NCBI RefSeq assembly: GCF_001509475.1
Contig: NZ_LLZG01000058.1
Location: 51,367 to 115,366, forward strand
Direction of reading: 5' to 3'
Length of the DNA: 64,000 nt
Origin: Streptomyces regalis
Lineage (GTDB): Bacteria > Actinomycetota > Actinomycetes > Streptomycetales > Streptomycetaceae
The stretch's first letter is position 1, and each line of letters starts with the position of its first letter. The position numbers and the translations under genes were made by a program. A model generated the notes under the pieces. That model was not told where the DNA came from. It did no database searches and saw only the letters and a program-made list of their open reading frames with translations. Positions 51,810 to 60,357 of this stretch are shown here, piece by piece.

Positions 51810-53333
51810 TCAGCCTCCCGTCCGGACGTCGTCGCCGGCCGGACGCACCGCCGCGCGGGGCACGCCGCGCAACTCGCGGCGCAGGCTCGCGCGCGCGATG
51901 TCGGCCACGTCCAGCAGATAGGTCTGGTGCATCCGCCATGGGGCGCGGTGGCCCTGCCGTGGAAAGCTCTGGACGCCCCGCTGGACGTAGCCGGAAGCCA
52001 GCTCGATCATGGGCTGCTCCCGGACGCCGGGTTCCGCGGACGGGGTGACCGCCGCGAGGCCGGCGCGGCGCATGTGGTTGAGGACCCGGCACACCAACCG
52101 CGCGGTGAGATCCGCCCGCATCGTCCAGGACAGGTTGACGTAGCCGAAGCAGAGCGCGAAATTCGGCACGTCGCTGAGCATGGCGCCCCGCCACAGCAGG
52201 TGACGCGCGGGCTCGACCGGCTCGCCGTCGACGCTCACCGCGATGTGGCCGAACGCCAGCATGCGCAGCCCGGTCGCCGTCACCACGATGTCGGCCGGCA
52301 GCACCCTGCCCGACCGCAACCGGATCCCCTCGGCGACGAAGCCCTCGATCTGATCGGTGACCACGTCGACCTCCTCGCGCTGGATCGCCTTGAAAAGGTC
52401 CGCGTCGGCCGTGATGCACAGCCTCTGGTCCCACGGCGCGTACGACGGGGTGAAGTGCTCACGCACCGCGTCCTGGCCGATCCGCCGCGCGGCGGCCGTG
52501 GTCAGCAGCGCCCGCGCCCGGTCGGGGAAGCGTCGGCAGTAGTGGTAAAAGCCGTTGGAGTAGGCGGCGTTGCGCGCCCTGATGACCCGGTGCGCCAGTG
52601 CGGCGGGCAGCCGCCGCCGGACCCTGGCGGCGAACCGGTCCCGGCGCGGCAGCGCGCTGATCCATGTCGGCGTGCGCTGCAGCATGGTCACTTTCGCCGC
52701 GTCCCGGGCCATCGCGGGGACCACCGTGATCGCGGTCGCGCCGCTGCCGATCACGACGACACGCTTGCCGGTGTGGTCGAGCCCGTCGGGCCAGAACTGC
52801 GGATGCGCCACCGTGCCGGCGAAGGACTCGACGCCCGGGAACTGCGGGTCGTGGCCGCGTTCGTGGTCGTAGTAGCCGGTGCACATGTAGAGGAACGAGC
52901 AGGTCATGGTGGACCGCCGCGGACTCTCCTCGCCGCCGCTCCGTTCGACGGTCACCGTCCAACGGGCCGTCTCGCCCGACCAGTTGGCCGAGATCACCTT
53001 CGTCGAGCAGTGGATGTGGCGGTCGATGCCGAACCGTTCCACGGTGCGCCGCAGGTAGTCGAGGATCTCGTCCCCGTCGGCCATGGAGTTCTCGCCGGTC
53101 CACGGCTGGAACGGAAAGCTGAGCGTGTAGATGTCGGAGTCGGCGCGGACCCCCGGGTACCGGAACAGATCCCACGTCCCGCCCAGGGACTCACGGGCCT
53201 CCAGTACGGCGTACGACCGGTCGGGGCACCGCGACTGAACCCGGTACGCGGCGTCGATACCGGAGATACCCGCGCCGACGATCAGGACATCGACATGGGC
53301 GGGCAGCGAGGCGGAGCGTGGGGAGCTGGTCAT
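51810..53333 (-). CDS. Flavin-containing (Baeyer-Villiger-type) monooxygenase
   Basis: 507 residues. FAD motif [17 protein letters not shown] (about 16-32), [23 protein letters not shown], the BVMO fingerprint [12 protein letters not shown] (fits FxGxxxHxxxWP, about 170-181), NADP motif [18 protein letters not shown] (about 191-208) and [14 protein letters not shown] end. It inserts oxygen next to a ketone using NADPH and O2, or oxygenates S/N atoms as EthA does. It is coupled to the esterase (2-base gap) and preceded by an AraC gene on the same strand, resembling mycobacterial AraC-mymA-lipR loci. Confidence 0.9.
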   Translation of the reverse strand: MTSSPRSASLPAHVDVLIVGAGISGIDAAYRVQSRCPDRSYAVLEARESLGGTWDLFRYPGVRADSDIYTLSFPFQPWTGENSMADGDEILDYLRRTVERFGIDRHIHCSTKVISANWSGETARWTVTVERSGGEESPRRSTMTCSFLYMCTGYYDHERGHDPQFPGVESFAGTVAHPQFWPDGLDHTGKRVVVIGSGATAITVVPAMARDAAKVTMLQRTPTWISALPRRDRFAARVRRRLPAALAHRVIRARNAAYSNGFYHYCRRFPDRARALLTTAAARRIGQDAVREHFTPSYAPWDQRLCITADADLFKAIQREEVDVVTDQIEGFVAEGIRLRSGRVLPADIVVTATGLRMLAFGHIAVSVDGEPVEPARHLLWRGAMLSDVPNFALCFGYVNLSWTMRADLTARLVCRVLNHMRRAGLAAVTPSAEPGVREQPMIELASGYVQRGVQSFPRQGHRAPWRMHQTYLLDVADIARASLRRELRGVPRAAVRPAGDDVRTGG

Positions 53334-53389
53334 GGCACCCGAGTATGGAAACGCTCCGAGAGCTCCGCTTTACCCTGGGCGACAAAAAT

Positions 53390-54442
53390 TTAACTCTGCC
53401 CGACACGCGGTGACAGAGGAATGCGCTTGGCGTCACGGCGGACCTGCGTCGGCGTCCGGCCGAACCAGCGGCGCGCCGCACGCGTGAGCGCCGCCTGCCC
53501 GGCCAGCTCCACCAAGGACGCGACCTGCGAGAACGGCATGTCGGTCCCCGTCAACAGCCGGTGCGCCGCATTCTTGCGTACGTCGTCGAGGATCGCCTGG
53601 AACGAGGTGCCCTCCTGCGCCAGCCGCCGCTGCAGCGTGCGCGGATGTATGTGCAGCCACGCCGCGACCAGGTCGATCCGCGCGGGAACCGTGCCCAGGG
53701 CGCGCCCGACCGCCGACCGCACCGTGGTCGTGACGCTGTCGCGGGGATCGGTGTAGTGCGCCTCCAGGTACTCCACGACCATGCGCCGCAGTTCGGGGTT
53801 GACCGGGGTCGACATCGGCTGGACGAAGAGCTTGGCCGGCACCCGCAGCAGGGCGCGTCCGGTGTTGAACCGGACCGGTGCCCCGAAGAACTCGGTGTAC
53901 ACCGACTCATCCGTCAGGGGCGGATGAGGCATGTAGACCCCGAGCAACTCGTATCCGCCGCTCATCGTGATGAGATTGCGGTGCAGCAGCCCCAGACCCG
54001 CGTCGATCGTCTGCGGCTCGTACGGAGTATCCGGATGCAACATCCGGTATTCGACGGCGCCCACCCCCGCATAGCGCTCGGGATCCTCCGCACGAGACAG
54101 ACGAATGCCCTGGTTGTGCACGAAGAGGAACCGCGACGCACAGTCCAGACCCTCTCCGACCGTGTCGCAGTTACCGACCGCCAGAGCCAGCGGGCCGAGC
54201 ATCGACATGTCCTGGTACGCCGCCAGACGCAGTCCGAGATCCGGACAGTCCAGCTTCTTCGTGGCGCGGCGCAGGATCCGCCCGGCCGTCACCGCCGGCA
54301 GCAGCCCGTGGTCGGAATCCAGGTCACCCGGTGAGACGCCGAACTCGGCGAGCAACCCCGCCCCGTCGCCGCCGAGATCGTCGATCAGCCGGTCGATGCC
54401 CCGGATCGCAGCGGCCCGGATTTCCATCTGCAATATCCCCAC
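53390..54442 (-). CDS. AraC family regulator (Arabinose_bd + HTH_18)
   Basis: 350 residues. The N-terminal ligand domain resembles the arabinose-binding-like fold of VirS/OruR proteins (DLGLRLAAYQDMSMLGPLALAVGNCDTVGEGL, about 72-103). The C-terminal double HTH is VAAWLHIHPRTLQRRLAQEGTSFQAILDDVRK and FSQVASLVELAGQAALTRAARRWFGRTPTQVRRD (about 262-340). VirS-type regulators control FMO operons such as mymA. It lies 56 bases upstream of the monooxygenase, same strand. The start is GTG 54442 or ATG 54427. Confidence 0.88.
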   Translation of the reverse strand: MGILQMEIRAAAIRGIDRLIDDLGGDGAGLLAEFGVSPGDLDSDHGLLPAVTAGRILRRATKKLDCPDLGLRLAAYQDMSMLGPLALAVGNCDTVGEGLDCASRFLFVHNQGIRLSRAEDPERYAGVGAVEYRMLHPDTPYEPQTIDAGLGLLHRNLITMSGGYELLGVYMPHPPLTDESVYTEFFGAPVRFNTGRALLRVPAKLFVQPMSTPVNPELRRMVVEYLEAHYTDPRDSVTTTVRSAVGRALGTVPARIDLVAAWLHIHPRTLQRRLAQEGTSFQAILDDVRKNAAHRLLTGTDMPFSQVASLVELAGQAALTRAARRWFGRTPTQVRRDAKRIPLSPRVGQS

Positions 54443-54607
54443 GCTATGGCCGCCAGGACGGCGCCCTCGGCGACGTACGGTTCATGCATCGCCGTTGCCC
54501 GTCTCGCCCTGCCCACCGGCATTCCCCCGCAAGGCGTCGTCCGCGGCCAGTCCGGCGGCGGCCGGGACGGCGTGATCCATCTGCTTCGTATATCTGCTTC
54601 GCGCTAT

Positions 54608-54627
54608 GCTATGACGATCGTCATAGC
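54608..54627. promoter_or_regulatory. TetR operator copy 1, perfect 20-bp palindrome
   Basis: GCTATGACGATCGTCATAGC is perfectly palindromic and lies 26-46 bases before the TetR GTG start at 54654. Two related sites occur upstream of the ABM (50567) and tautomerase-like (55737) genes. This gives the consensus CTATrAC(n4)CGTyATAG. Confidence 0.8.
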
Positions 54628-54653
54628 CGGTGGGTTCAGAAGGGGTTTCGTCC

Positions 54654-55238
54654 GTGACCAAGTCCAGTACGACAGTGCGCCAGCGGATCGTGGCCGGTGC
54701 GGCCGACATGATCAGTCGGCGCGGCCTGAACGCCACGAGCATCCGCGAGACGGCCAAGCATGCCCGGGCACCACTCGGCTCGACGTATCACTACTTCCCC
54801 GAGGGCAAACAGCAACTCGTCACCGAGGCAGTCCGCTACACGGGGGCATGGACCGCCGGCAGTCTGCGCAAGGAACTTCAGGCGGGACCGGTCGCCGGAC
54901 TTCGCGCCTTCCTTGCCCTGTGGCGCAAGATCGTCGTCGACAGCGACTTCCGGGCCGGCTGCCCCGTCCTGGCCGTCTCCGTCGAGGAGCCCCCTACCGA
55001 TGAGCCACCGGCCTCTCTCCTGGCCGCCGCCGACGTCTTCACCGAGTGGGAGAACCTGCTGGCCGGATCGTTGCGTGAGCACGGCGCCGAGCCACGGCAG
55101 GCGGCTCAGCTTGCGACGCTCATCGTCGCAGCGGTCGAAGGGACCGTGGCCATGTGCCGCGCCAAGCGCAGCACCCAGCCCCTCGACGACACGGCGGAGC
55201 AGTTGCAGGCCCTGGTCCTCGCCGCGATCGAGGGCTGA
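54654..55238 (+). CDS. TetR/AcrR family repressor
   Basis: 194 residues from GTG 54654, chosen over GTG 54630 because GAAGGGG precedes it and the earlier start would crowd the operator. The HTH is at about 8-52 (VRQRIVAGAADMISRRGLNATSIRETAKHARAPLGSTYHYFPEGKQQLV), and the LmrA/YxaF-like C-terminal domain (SDFRAGCPVLAVSVEEPP, then LLAAADVFTEWENLLAGSLREHGAEPRQAAQLATLIVAAVEGTVAMCRA) follows. Such proteins respond to small aromatic or lipophilic ligands. It probably represses itself, the ABM-dehydrogenase pair and the convergent tautomerase-like gene. Confidence 0.9.
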   Translation: MTKSSTTVRQRIVAGAADMISRRGLNATSIRETAKHARAPLGSTYHYFPEGKQQLVTEAVRYTGAWTAGSLRKELQAGPVAGLRAFLALWRKIVVDSDFRAGCPVLAVSVEEPPTDEPPASLLAAADVFTEWENLLAGSLREHGAEPRQAAQLATLIVAAVEGTVAMCRAKRSTQPLDDTAEQLQALVLAAIEG

Positions 55239-55251
55239 TCGAGGACTGGCT

Positions 55252-55728
55252 TCACGCCCCCAGTGCCGCGCGGACGGCCTTGACCCGCTCCTCGGTGAAG
55301 ACCCCGCTCTCGAGGAGCGGCAGGACGGACAGCACACCCCCCGACGACCCCCAACTGCCCTCGTCGATCACACGGAAGTTGACCCACCAGGCCGGCGCCG
55401 GCTTCTCCAGCCCACAGGCCGCCGCGAGCGCGGCCAGCACCCGCTCGATCACCTCGGCCCGCACGTCCTGCTGCCAGGCGGCGTCCATGACCGCGACGTC
55501 GATCACCATGACGTCGAGGTCATGATCGGCGTCGGCCAACAGCCGTCCGCCGATGGCCATCATGTCCCGCTCACGCTCGACGAAGTGCACCTGAAACCCG
55601 GCCCTGGCGGCCGGAGCGTGCTGCCCGACCTCGGGCACCAGCACCGCGTCGGTCAGCGTCTCGGCCAACTCACGACGCTGCTCAAGGCTCAGGCGCCCCT
55701 TCGGGGTATTCACGGTGATGATCGTCAC
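55252..55728 (-). CDS. Tautomerase/MIF-superfamily-like protein lacking Pro-1
   Basis: 158 residues. The start MTIITVNTPKGRLSLEQRRELAETLTDAVLVPEVG and GFQVHFVERERDMMAIGG and a second unit (DLDVMVIDVAVMDAAWQQDVRAEVIERVLAALAAACGLEKPAPAWWVNFRVIDEGSWGSSG) look like fused tautomerase beta-alpha-beta repeats. The family's catalytic Pro right after Met is replaced by Thr, so classical tautomerase chemistry is unlikely. It faces the TetR gene (13 bases between stops) and has the TetR operator 9-26 bases before its ATG. Confidence 0.8.
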   Translation of the reverse strand: MTIITVNTPKGRLSLEQRRELAETLTDAVLVPEVGQHAPAARAGFQVHFVERERDMMAIGGRLLADADHDLDVMVIDVAVMDAAWQQDVRAEVIERVLAALAAACGLEKPAPAWWVNFRVIDEGSWGSSGGVLSVLPLLESGVFTEERVKAVRAALGA

Positions 55729-55736
55729 GACAGCTC

Positions 55737-55754
55737 CTATGACACTCGTTATAG
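55737..55754. promoter_or_regulatory. TetR operator copy 3, upstream of the tautomerase-like gene
   Basis: CTATGACACTCGTTATAG matches the palindromic form CTATrAC(n4)CGTyATAG and shares 16 consecutive core bases with 50567-50584. It starts 9 bases before the leftward ATG at 55728, overlapping the expected ribosome-binding/transcription-start zone. Confidence 0.8.
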
Positions 55755-55855
55755 AACAGCAGCAGATTACACAGTTCTGGAGCCACTGTCATACCGAGCG
55801 CCGGTGTTCGCGCGCCCGCTTGATCCTGGCCCGATGACGATCCGGGGACCTGACG

Positions 55856-56704
55856 TCAGGCGATGTCGGCGAGGTCTTCCCCGGTCAGGGTGATCCCGGC
55901 GGCGGCCATGTTGTCCTCGATGTGCGAGAGGGAGCCCGTGCCGGGGATGGCCAGGGTCACCGGGGAGGAGGCCAGCAGCCAGGCCAGGCCGATCTGGGAC
56001 ACGGAGCCGCCGTGCCGGGCGGCGACCTTGGCCAGACGCTCATCGTCGAGTTCCCGGCCGCCACCGAGCGGGAAGAAGGGCACGAACGCGATACCGGACT
56101 CCTCACAGGCGGCCAGCAGCTCCACGTCGCCGCGCTCGGCGGCGTGGAACTCGTTCTGCACGGCCGCCACCGGCGCGATCGCGCGGGCCTCGGCGAGGTG
56201 GTCGATGTCGATGTTGCTGAGGCCGAGGTGCCGGATCAGGCCCTCCTCGCGCAGCGCCGCGAGCGCCTCGAAGCGTGCGGCGAGGGATTCACCGCGCGGG
56301 GGTTCCATGGGGCCGATGCGCAGATACACAAGATCGAGGCGGTCCACGTCCAGGCCTTCGAGGTTGGCCTCGACGAGGCCACGCATGTCGGCCAGGGTGG
56401 CGTGGTGCAGGCCGCCTTCACGGATGATCGGGCCCACCTTGGTGGCGATGACCAGGTCGGACGGGTACGGATGCAGGGCCTCGCGGATCAGAGTGTTCGC
56501 TCGCACCGCACCGCCGGCACTGACGTAGAAGTCGGCGGTGTCGATGTGGTTGACGCCGAGTTCGACGGCGCGCCGCAGTACGGCACGGCCGGTCTCGGGG
56601 TCGCGGGCGAGACCACCCATGCCGTCCTTGGACGGCAGGCGCATGGCACCGAAGCCGAGCCGATTGATGGCCAGGTCTCCACCGAGGCGGAATTCATTGT
56701 TCAT
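55856..56704 (-). CDS. Aldo/keto reductase
   Basis: 282 residues from ATG 56704; the upstream frame is a shadow of the HTH gene. It is an AKR TIM barrel: LGFGAMRLPSKDG (about 15-27), catalytic Asp/Tyr region GVNHIDTADFYVSAGGAVRANTLI (about 50-73), Lys in LVIATKVGPI, the third region DLVYLRIGPMEPP (where the usual His is replaced), GLSNIDIDHL, and the NADPH motif AIPGTGSLSHIEDNMAA near the C-terminus. It reduces carbonyls with NADPH. It is divergent from its likely HTH regulator over 72 bases. Confidence 0.9.
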   Translation of the reverse strand: MNNEFRLGGDLAINRLGFGAMRLPSKDGMGGLARDPETGRAVLRRAVELGVNHIDTADFYVSAGGAVRANTLIREALHPYPSDLVIATKVGPIIREGGLHHATLADMRGLVEANLEGLDVDRLDLVYLRIGPMEPPRGESLAARFEALAALREEGLIRHLGLSNIDIDHLAEARAIAPVAAVQNEFHAAERGDVELLAACEESGIAFVPFFPLGGGRELDDERLAKVAARHGGSVSQIGLAWLLASSPVTLAIPGTGSLSHIEDNMAAAGITLTGEDLADIA

Positions 56705-56776
56705 GAGCCCAGCCTGCACAGCCTCAAACCTGCTGACGAGGCAGTGGCACCTTGCTGCCAGGGACACAATGAACGC

Positions 56777-57454
56777 ATGCCACAGAACATGGTCCTCAGG
56801 GGTGATCTCGAGTTGCGGGCACGGGTCGTGCCCCTGGCGGAGTCGTACGACGCGGAATGGGTCAGCGCCGCGCGCGACCTCGACACCTGGCCCGGCGCCC
56901 GCGCGGCCGCACGACTGCGGGCCCGACGTGACGGGGCACGTCGGGCCCGCAAGCTGTACAGTCCCGCCGTACTCGCCGACGAGGGCGACCGGGAGACTCT
57001 CCGGGAGATGGCCGCCCACGGCATGCAGGTACGCATCGCCGCCACCCCGCTCTCGCAGGGAACGGTCTTCATCGACCGGCGAACCATGTTCCTCACCCAT
57101 CCCACAGCCGCCTCCGCGTCCCCGTCCGCTCGCGGCCACGGTCACCGTACGTACACGATGAGCGCCGAACCCGCCCTGGTCAGCGGGGCGTACGCGCTGT
57201 TCGAAGCCGCGTGGGAGACCGCTACCGACCTGGCAGCCTTCTTCCACCCCGACCGGCCTCAGATCGACACACAGGCCCGTGCGGTGCTGCACGCACTGGG
57301 CTCCGGTGTGACCGACGCAGCAGCCGCACGAGACCTGGGCATGTCGCTGCGCACCTACCGCCGCCGGGTCGCCGAACTCCTCGTCGCCCTGGGCGCGGAC
57401 TCACGTTTCCAGGCCGGCATGCGCGCGGGCGAGTTGGGCCTGACCCGCAGGTGA
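56777..57454 (+). CDS. LuxR-type HTH regulator with TrmB-like N-terminal domain
   Basis: 225 residues from ATG 56777. The N-terminal part (residues 1-140: VSAARDLDTWPGARAAARLRARR, ARKLYSPAVLADEGDRETLREMAAHGMQVRIAATPLSQGTVFIDRRTMFL) resembles the PLD-like sensor part of TrmB/LuxR-type Streptomyces regulators. The C-terminal LuxR HTH is at about 163-222 (IDTQARAVLHALGSGVTDAAAARDLGMSLRTYRRRVAELLVALGADSRFQAG). It is divergent from the aldo/keto reductase and probably controls it. Confidence 0.82.
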   Translation: MPQNMVLRGDLELRARVVPLAESYDAEWVSAARDLDTWPGARAAARLRARRDGARRARKLYSPAVLADEGDRETLREMAAHGMQVRIAATPLSQGTVFIDRRTMFLTHPTAASASPSARGHGHRTYTMSAEPALVSGAYALFEAAWETATDLAAFFHPDRPQIDTQARAVLHALGSGVTDAAAARDLGMSLRTYRRRVAELLVALGADSRFQAGMRAGELGLTRR

Positions 57455-57545
57455 GCGGCCTTCTCCAGCCGAGCCACTGCCGCAGCACACGGGTGACGGC
57501 CCCTTGTGAGCAGCAGCCGGGGCACGCCCCGGATTCAGGGGTGGA

Positions 57546-58241
57546 TCACCAGGCCAGCTCACCGTGACGGTCACGGAGGGTTCCGGTCGGTCCGTCCGCC
57601 CCGATGGTGGCGAGTTCGACGATCGCGTCGGTTCCCTCGGTCACGGTCTGCGGGCCGCTGTGACCGTTGAAGTCGGTCGCGGTGTAGCCCGGGTCGACGG
57701 CGTTCACCTTCATGTCCGGCCAGGACTTCGCGTACTGCGTGGTCAGCATGGTCACGGCGGCCTTCGACGCCGTGTAGAGCGGCGCGATGGCCCGGCCCTC
57801 GACGCGCTCGGCGTCGTGGGTCAGCGCGAACGACCCCATGCCGCTGGACACATTGACGATGACCGGGCTCGCGGCCTTGCGCAGCAGCGGCAGGAACGCG
57901 TGCGTCACCCGGACGATCCCCACGACATTGACCTCGAACACCTCGCTGGCGTCAGCGGCCGTGATCTGCTCGGCGGGGCTGTGTGTCCCGAAGACACCTG
58001 CGTTGTTGATCAGGACGTCGATGCCGCCCTCGTGAGCCCCGATATCGGCGGCGGCCGCAGCCACTGACGCGTCGTCCGTCACATCGATCTGGACGAAACG
58101 GGCCCCGAGCGCGTCGGCGGCCGCCCGGCCGCGCTCCGGATCACGCGCACCGACGAGCACGGTGTGGCCGGCCTCGATCAAGCGGCGGGCAGTCTCATAC
58201 CCGAGGGACTTGTTGGCTCCGGTGATGAATGTTGTAGTCAT
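57546..58241 (-). CDS. Short-chain dehydrogenase/reductase
   Basis: 231 residues from ATG 58241. Cofactor motif TFITGANKSLGYETARRL (about 4-21) with VGARDPERG following (NADP preference by the Arg), NNAGVFG (about 83-89), catalytic Ser in VNVSSGMGS and Tyr/Lys in PLYTASKAAVTML (about 152-164). The divergent MmyB-type gene at 58344, 102 bases away, is its expected regulator. Substrate unknown. Confidence 0.9.
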   Translation of the reverse strand: MTTTFITGANKSLGYETARRLIEAGHTVLVGARDPERGRAAADALGARFVQIDVTDDASVAAAAADIGAHEGGIDVLINNAGVFGTHSPAEQITAADASEVFEVNVVGIVRVTHAFLPLLRKAASPVIVNVSSGMGSFALTHDAERVEGRAIAPLYTASKAAVTMLTTQYAKSWPDMKVNAVDPGYTATDFNGHSGPQTVTEGTDAIVELATIGADGPTGTLRDRHGELAW

Positions 58242-58266
58242 GCGTCCACTCTCGGCGCGTGACGAG

Positions 58267-58307
58267 AGGACAACCAGTGCTCTCCGTGACGGTAGGACAG
58301 CCAGTAC
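58267..58307. promoter_or_regulatory. Direct repeats AGGACAnCCAGTnC in the SDR/XRE divergent promoter
   Basis: AGGACAACCAGTGC (58267-58280) and AGGACAGCCAGTAC (58294-58307) agree at 12 of 14 positions and are 27 bp apart. They lie between the divergent SDR and MmyB-type regulator genes and are likely binding sites for that regulator. Confidence 0.6.
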
Positions 58308-58343
58308 CAGGCACAACGACTGTCCGGCGGACACAATGGCCGA

Positions 58344-59222
58344 GTGGACGAGACCCTGGGCACGGCACTGCACCGCTGGCGCGACCGCCTTTCTCCCGCC
58401 GACGTCGGACTGACCTCACGGCCCGGACGACGCGCGGTGGGGCTGCGACGCGAGGAACTGGCCGAGCTCGCAGGGCTGTCGGTCGACTATGTGGTCCGCC
58501 TGGAGCAGGGCCGCGCCACGAGCCCTTCGGCGCAGGTCGTCGCGAGCCTGACCAGGGCACTGCAACTGCAGCCCATGGAGCGCGATCACGCCTACCGGCT
58601 GGCCGGCCTCCTGCCTCCCCAGGAGGGAACGGTCTCCACGTATGTTCCGGCCGGGGTCCAGCGGATGCTGGCCCGCCTCGGGGAGTTCCCCGTGGGCGTG
58701 TTCAGCGCCGACTGGACCTTGCTGTCCTGGACCCCCGCCTGGTCAGTACTGATGGGCGACCCCAGCGCACGAACACACGACGAGCGCAACCTGGCACGGG
58801 CGGTCTTCGCCACAGGGCCCAGCCGGCTCACGTCCTGGCCCGTGCTCCAGGACCGCGACGCCCTGAAACTCGCCCTCGTCGCCGACCTGCGCACAGCTCT
58901 CATCGACTACCCCCGCGACCGCGGCCTGACCGACCTCGTCGAGGAACTGCGTTCCACCAGCACGGAGTTCGCCCGGCTGTGGGACGAGGGCACGGTCGGC
59001 CCGCACGTCTCGGCCCGCAAGACCGTCGTACACCCCCAGGTGGGTGAGGTGATCTGCGACTGCGACGTGCTCACCGTCCCAGGCTGCGACATCCGCCTCG
59101 TCGTCTACACGGTGGCAGCAGGATCCGCCGACGCGGAAAAGCTGGAGTTCCTACGGGTCACGAACGGCGCCCGCGCAGACGGCCCCTCACCTCCGGGTCC
59201 CGGCCTGTTCTCCACGCCGTAA
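58344..59222 (+). CDS. XRE family regulator with MmyB-like ligand-binding domain
   Basis: 292 residues. N-terminal HTH_31/XRE domain (RPGRRAVGLRREELAELAGLSVDYVVRLEQGRATSPSAQVVASLTRALQL, about 27-76), then the MmyB-like PAS-type domain of Streptomyces regulators (YVPAGVQRMLARLGEFPVGVFSADWTLLSWTPAWSVLMGD, and FARLWDEGTVGPHVSARKTVVHPQVGEVICDCDVLTVPG). MmyB-type proteins bind fatty-acid-like ligands. The start is GTG 58344. It most likely controls the divergent SDR gene through the direct repeats at 58267-58307. Confidence 0.9.
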   Translation: MDETLGTALHRWRDRLSPADVGLTSRPGRRAVGLRREELAELAGLSVDYVVRLEQGRATSPSAQVVASLTRALQLQPMERDHAYRLAGLLPPQEGTVSTYVPAGVQRMLARLGEFPVGVFSADWTLLSWTPAWSVLMGDPSARTHDERNLARAVFATGPSRLTSWPVLQDRDALKLALVADLRTALIDYPRDRGLTDLVEELRSTSTEFARLWDEGTVGPHVSARKTVVHPQVGEVICDCDVLTVPGCDIRLVVYTVAAGSADAEKLEFLRVTNGARADGPSPPGPGLFSTP

Positions 59223-59365
59223 CGATCGGGCCGACCGGACCCGTCCAACCGCCGCCCTCCTCGTGTCTGGACCGGACGGAGGCAGCCGAGTCACCCGCCT
59301 GCTGGAAGCCGGTCGCGACGGCGCGCTCGACGAAACCTGGGACATCACGAAGGACGGGAAAGAAA

Positions 59366-60229
59366 ATGACGGAACACGCCATCCCGGCCACTGGGGCCCA
59401 ATCCGACGCGTACGCCGACTACCTGCTCGGAGGCTCGGATCTGGAGCACCGGCGTCTCATGCTGCAGGGACGGATCCTGCGTTCCTCCACGGATCGGTTC
59501 CTGCGCCTGGGCGGTCTGAGGCCCGGCATGTCCGTCCTGGACCTCGGTTCGGGGATGGGTGACGTCTCGATGCTGGCCGGCGAGGTCGTGGGGCCGCGCG
59601 GGCGGGTCCTGGGCATCGACCGCGACCAGGTGACCACGGAGAAGGCCCGCCGCAGGGCGGAGAACGAAGGCTTCGGCGGAAGCCTCGAGTTCGAGGTCAC
59701 CGAGCTCGACGGCTTCGATACCACGGAGCGCTTCGACGCCGTGGTGGGCCGCTACGTCCTGATGTACCAGAAGGATCCCGCCGACACGCTCCGCCGGTTC
59801 ACGCGGTTCCTGCGGCCGGGCGGGATCGTGGCGTTCCACGAGGTCGACTTCACCGTTCAGAACCCCAGTTGGCCGCCGAGCCCTCTGTGGGACGAGTGCT
59901 ACCGGCTGCTCTCCGAGGTGTACCGGGTCACCGGAACACCTCCGGACTTCGGCCGCCGGCTGAACCGCGCCTTCCTCGATGCCGGACTGCCCGCCCCGAC
60001 GGTTGAGTGCCAGGCCCCGGTCGCAGCGGGCGGGGACTCACCGATCGTTCCGTGGCTGGCGTACACGCTGCGCAGCATCGAACCGGTGCTGGCGAAGACG
60101 GGTCTGTCCCTGCCCGAGGGCCTCGTCGCCGACGACACCCTGCCGGACCAGCTGGAGAAGGCCGTGCTGGAACAGGGCAGTCAGGTCCTGGGGGCGTTGC
60201 AGTACGGCGCCTGGACCAGGGTGCCCTGA
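59366..60229 (+). CDS. Class I SAM-dependent methyltransferase
   Basis: 287 residues. SAM motif I is SVLDLGSGMGDVSMLAGEVVGP (about 53-74), motif II region VLGIDRDQVTTEKARRRAE, motif III FDAVVGRYVLMYQKDPADTLRRF and LRPGGIVAFHEVDF. The C-terminal helical part (about 185-287) is typical of UbiE/MenG-like or natural-product methyltransferases. No biosynthetic neighbours are visible, so the substrate is unknown. ATG 59366 is preceded by AAGGACGGG. Confidence 0.87.
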   Translation: MTEHAIPATGAQSDAYADYLLGGSDLEHRRLMLQGRILRSSTDRFLRLGGLRPGMSVLDLGSGMGDVSMLAGEVVGPRGRVLGIDRDQVTTEKARRRAENEGFGGSLEFEVTELDGFDTTERFDAVVGRYVLMYQKDPADTLRRFTRFLRPGGIVAFHEVDFTVQNPSWPPSPLWDECYRLLSEVYRVTGTPPDFGRRLNRAFLDAGLPAPTVECQAPVAAGGDSPIVPWLAYTLRSIEPVLAKTGLSLPEGLVADDTLPDQLEKAVLEQGSQVLGALQYGAWTRVP

Positions 60230-60357
60230 GGCACAGCCGACAGGCAGCGGGCGTCGGCGTCCGGCGCGTTCCTGGCCGCGCCGACACGCCCCGCCCCTTC
60301 CGCGTCCCAACCGCCGAAGGAGCCCAGCCGTGTCTGACCGACCACCCCTGGCGCTCG

